Shown: one piece after another, positions 63,189 through 64,000 of the stretch
Position numbering within the stretch: position 1 is the first letter of the stretch
How the letters are laid out: each line of letters opens with the position of its first letter
Assembly: GCA_005406025.1 (NCBI GenBank)
Contig: BGZK01000147.1
Coordinates: forward strand, 496,001 to 560,000
Direction: 5' to 3'
Source of the DNA: Eumeta japonica
Lineage: Eukaryota; Arthropoda; Insecta; Lepidoptera; Psychidae
Length of the DNA: 64,000 bases
The notes under the pieces: model-generated
What the model saw: the letters and a program-made list of their open reading frames with translations, nothing else
What the model was told of the DNA's origin: nothing
Databases searched by the model: none
Program-made: the position numbers and the translations under genes

Positions 63189-64000
63189 TTTATGTGCATG
63201 TTTGATAATTCTTTTTTATTGTTTTTTCCAATCCTAATTATACCTGAGGAAAACCTCAAATTATGTATTTATGGATGTCCTTTCTTAATTTTAATTCATT
63301 GTTAAAGTTTCCGTACATAATTAAATCAATATCTCGAAAATATTTTTTTGATGCGAATTTTAAAAAATGTCCATGAACTTTTAATATTGTATTTATCCAC
63401 ATATATTGAAATGTTAAATTAAATTTATTTTCATCGAGATTAAATACTACTAAAAATGATTTATAGAGAATGACAGTCTTGTTTCAAATATTTGAAAAAA
63501 AAAACTATCAAAGAAATGAAATTTGACAAACCTAATAATAAATAAATTTAAATATTTAAACGAAAAAGTATATGTAGATTATTTATGTTTTAAATATTTT
63601 ACTCTGATTTTGTTGATAATTTTACTGCCATTTATTTATTTTCAGCAGTGACGTAGGTTCTATAATTTCCAAATTTTTGCTCATGAATTTAAGTCCAACT
63701 TTATCCAGGAAGATGAAAAACGAAAATTATTACTTTACCTCCCATTTCATACATAATGAAATAATTTAAATTTATATTAAGATCGCAACATCAGTAACAA
63801 ACTGACAAGCTATCGAAGTGAACTTTACAGTTCTTCCAAAGGATAAAAAGAACTGGCCAAGTCGGACTCGTAATTCGAAAGTTCTGTTCAGTGAATTTTT
63901 AGGAAGAAAATTATGTTTTAAAATTATATCAACATGAGAAATGTACTGTGAAAATGCGACAAGTGTCGGGTTTAATGTCGAAATTCCGTTTGAATAATTG

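Larger units (their letters stand above)
42457..64000. other. Upstream intron(s) and 5' flank
   Basis: No coding exon recognised. Content: candidate MITE (about 43390-44015), MITE with heptamer repeats (45225-45636), repeat tails near 49430-49690, a hairpin-bearing block (about 53390-53530), GC-rich blocks (54750-55200, 59480-59740, 61780-61930), two mariner relics, two 'tgtccatgggcggcggt' repeat ends, and AT dinucleotide-rich DNA at 54440-54545. Stretches 46000-48400, 49700-51200 and 62000-63000 show nothing I can name. Confidence 0.6.

Overview
The window is AT-rich animal DNA. It holds one large spliced gene on the minus strand, set in introns full of decayed transposable elements. Several things point to an insect, most likely a moth or butterfly (Lepidoptera): exon and intron style, mariner, Helitron and non-LTR relics, and short dispersed repeat ends that I associate with lepidopteran genomes. 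The species cannot be told from the sequence.

The gene encodes an inactive dipeptidyl-peptidase-10-like protein (DPP6/DPP10 branch of the S9B prolyl oligopeptidase family). I assembled 16 coding exons from 42343 down to 7180 by matching reading frame, splice sites and family order. They give about 865 residues: a 37-residue cytoplasmic N-terminus with six glycines, one transmembrane helix, a beta-propeller ectodomain rich in N-glycosylation sequons and cysteines, and a C-terminal alpha/beta-hydrolase domain. The nucleophile elbow reads GWGYGG instead of GWSYGG, while the catalytic Asp and His positions are kept. It is therefore expected to be non-peptidolytic; vertebrate relatives are auxiliary subunits of Kv4 channels. 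The first coding exon also carries 5' UTR with a short upstream ORF, so the promoter and non-coding first exon(s) lie above 42456, inside or beyond the window.

Points that stand out in the gene are: (1) a one-base phase break between exons 8 and 9; (2) a GC-AG intron after exon 13; (3) intron 12 holds a copy of the 5' end of exon 11 (with acceptor) and a copy of the 3' end of exon 13 (with donor); (4) the 53-base exon 5 is flanked by GC-rich inverted repeats.

Layout: 1-7179 is downstream flank with repeats and no recognised gene; 7180-42343 is the coding region with its 15 introns; 42344-64000 is 5' UTR, upstream intron(s) and flank, with two candidate MITEs, two mariner relics and several GC-rich islands that may be promoters or enhancers. 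Intronic mobile elements include a Helitron Rep N-terminal relic (intron 8), a mariner relic (intron 6) and a jockey-like reverse transcriptase relic (intron 5). No tRNA, rRNA, CRISPR or prokaryotic features were seen.
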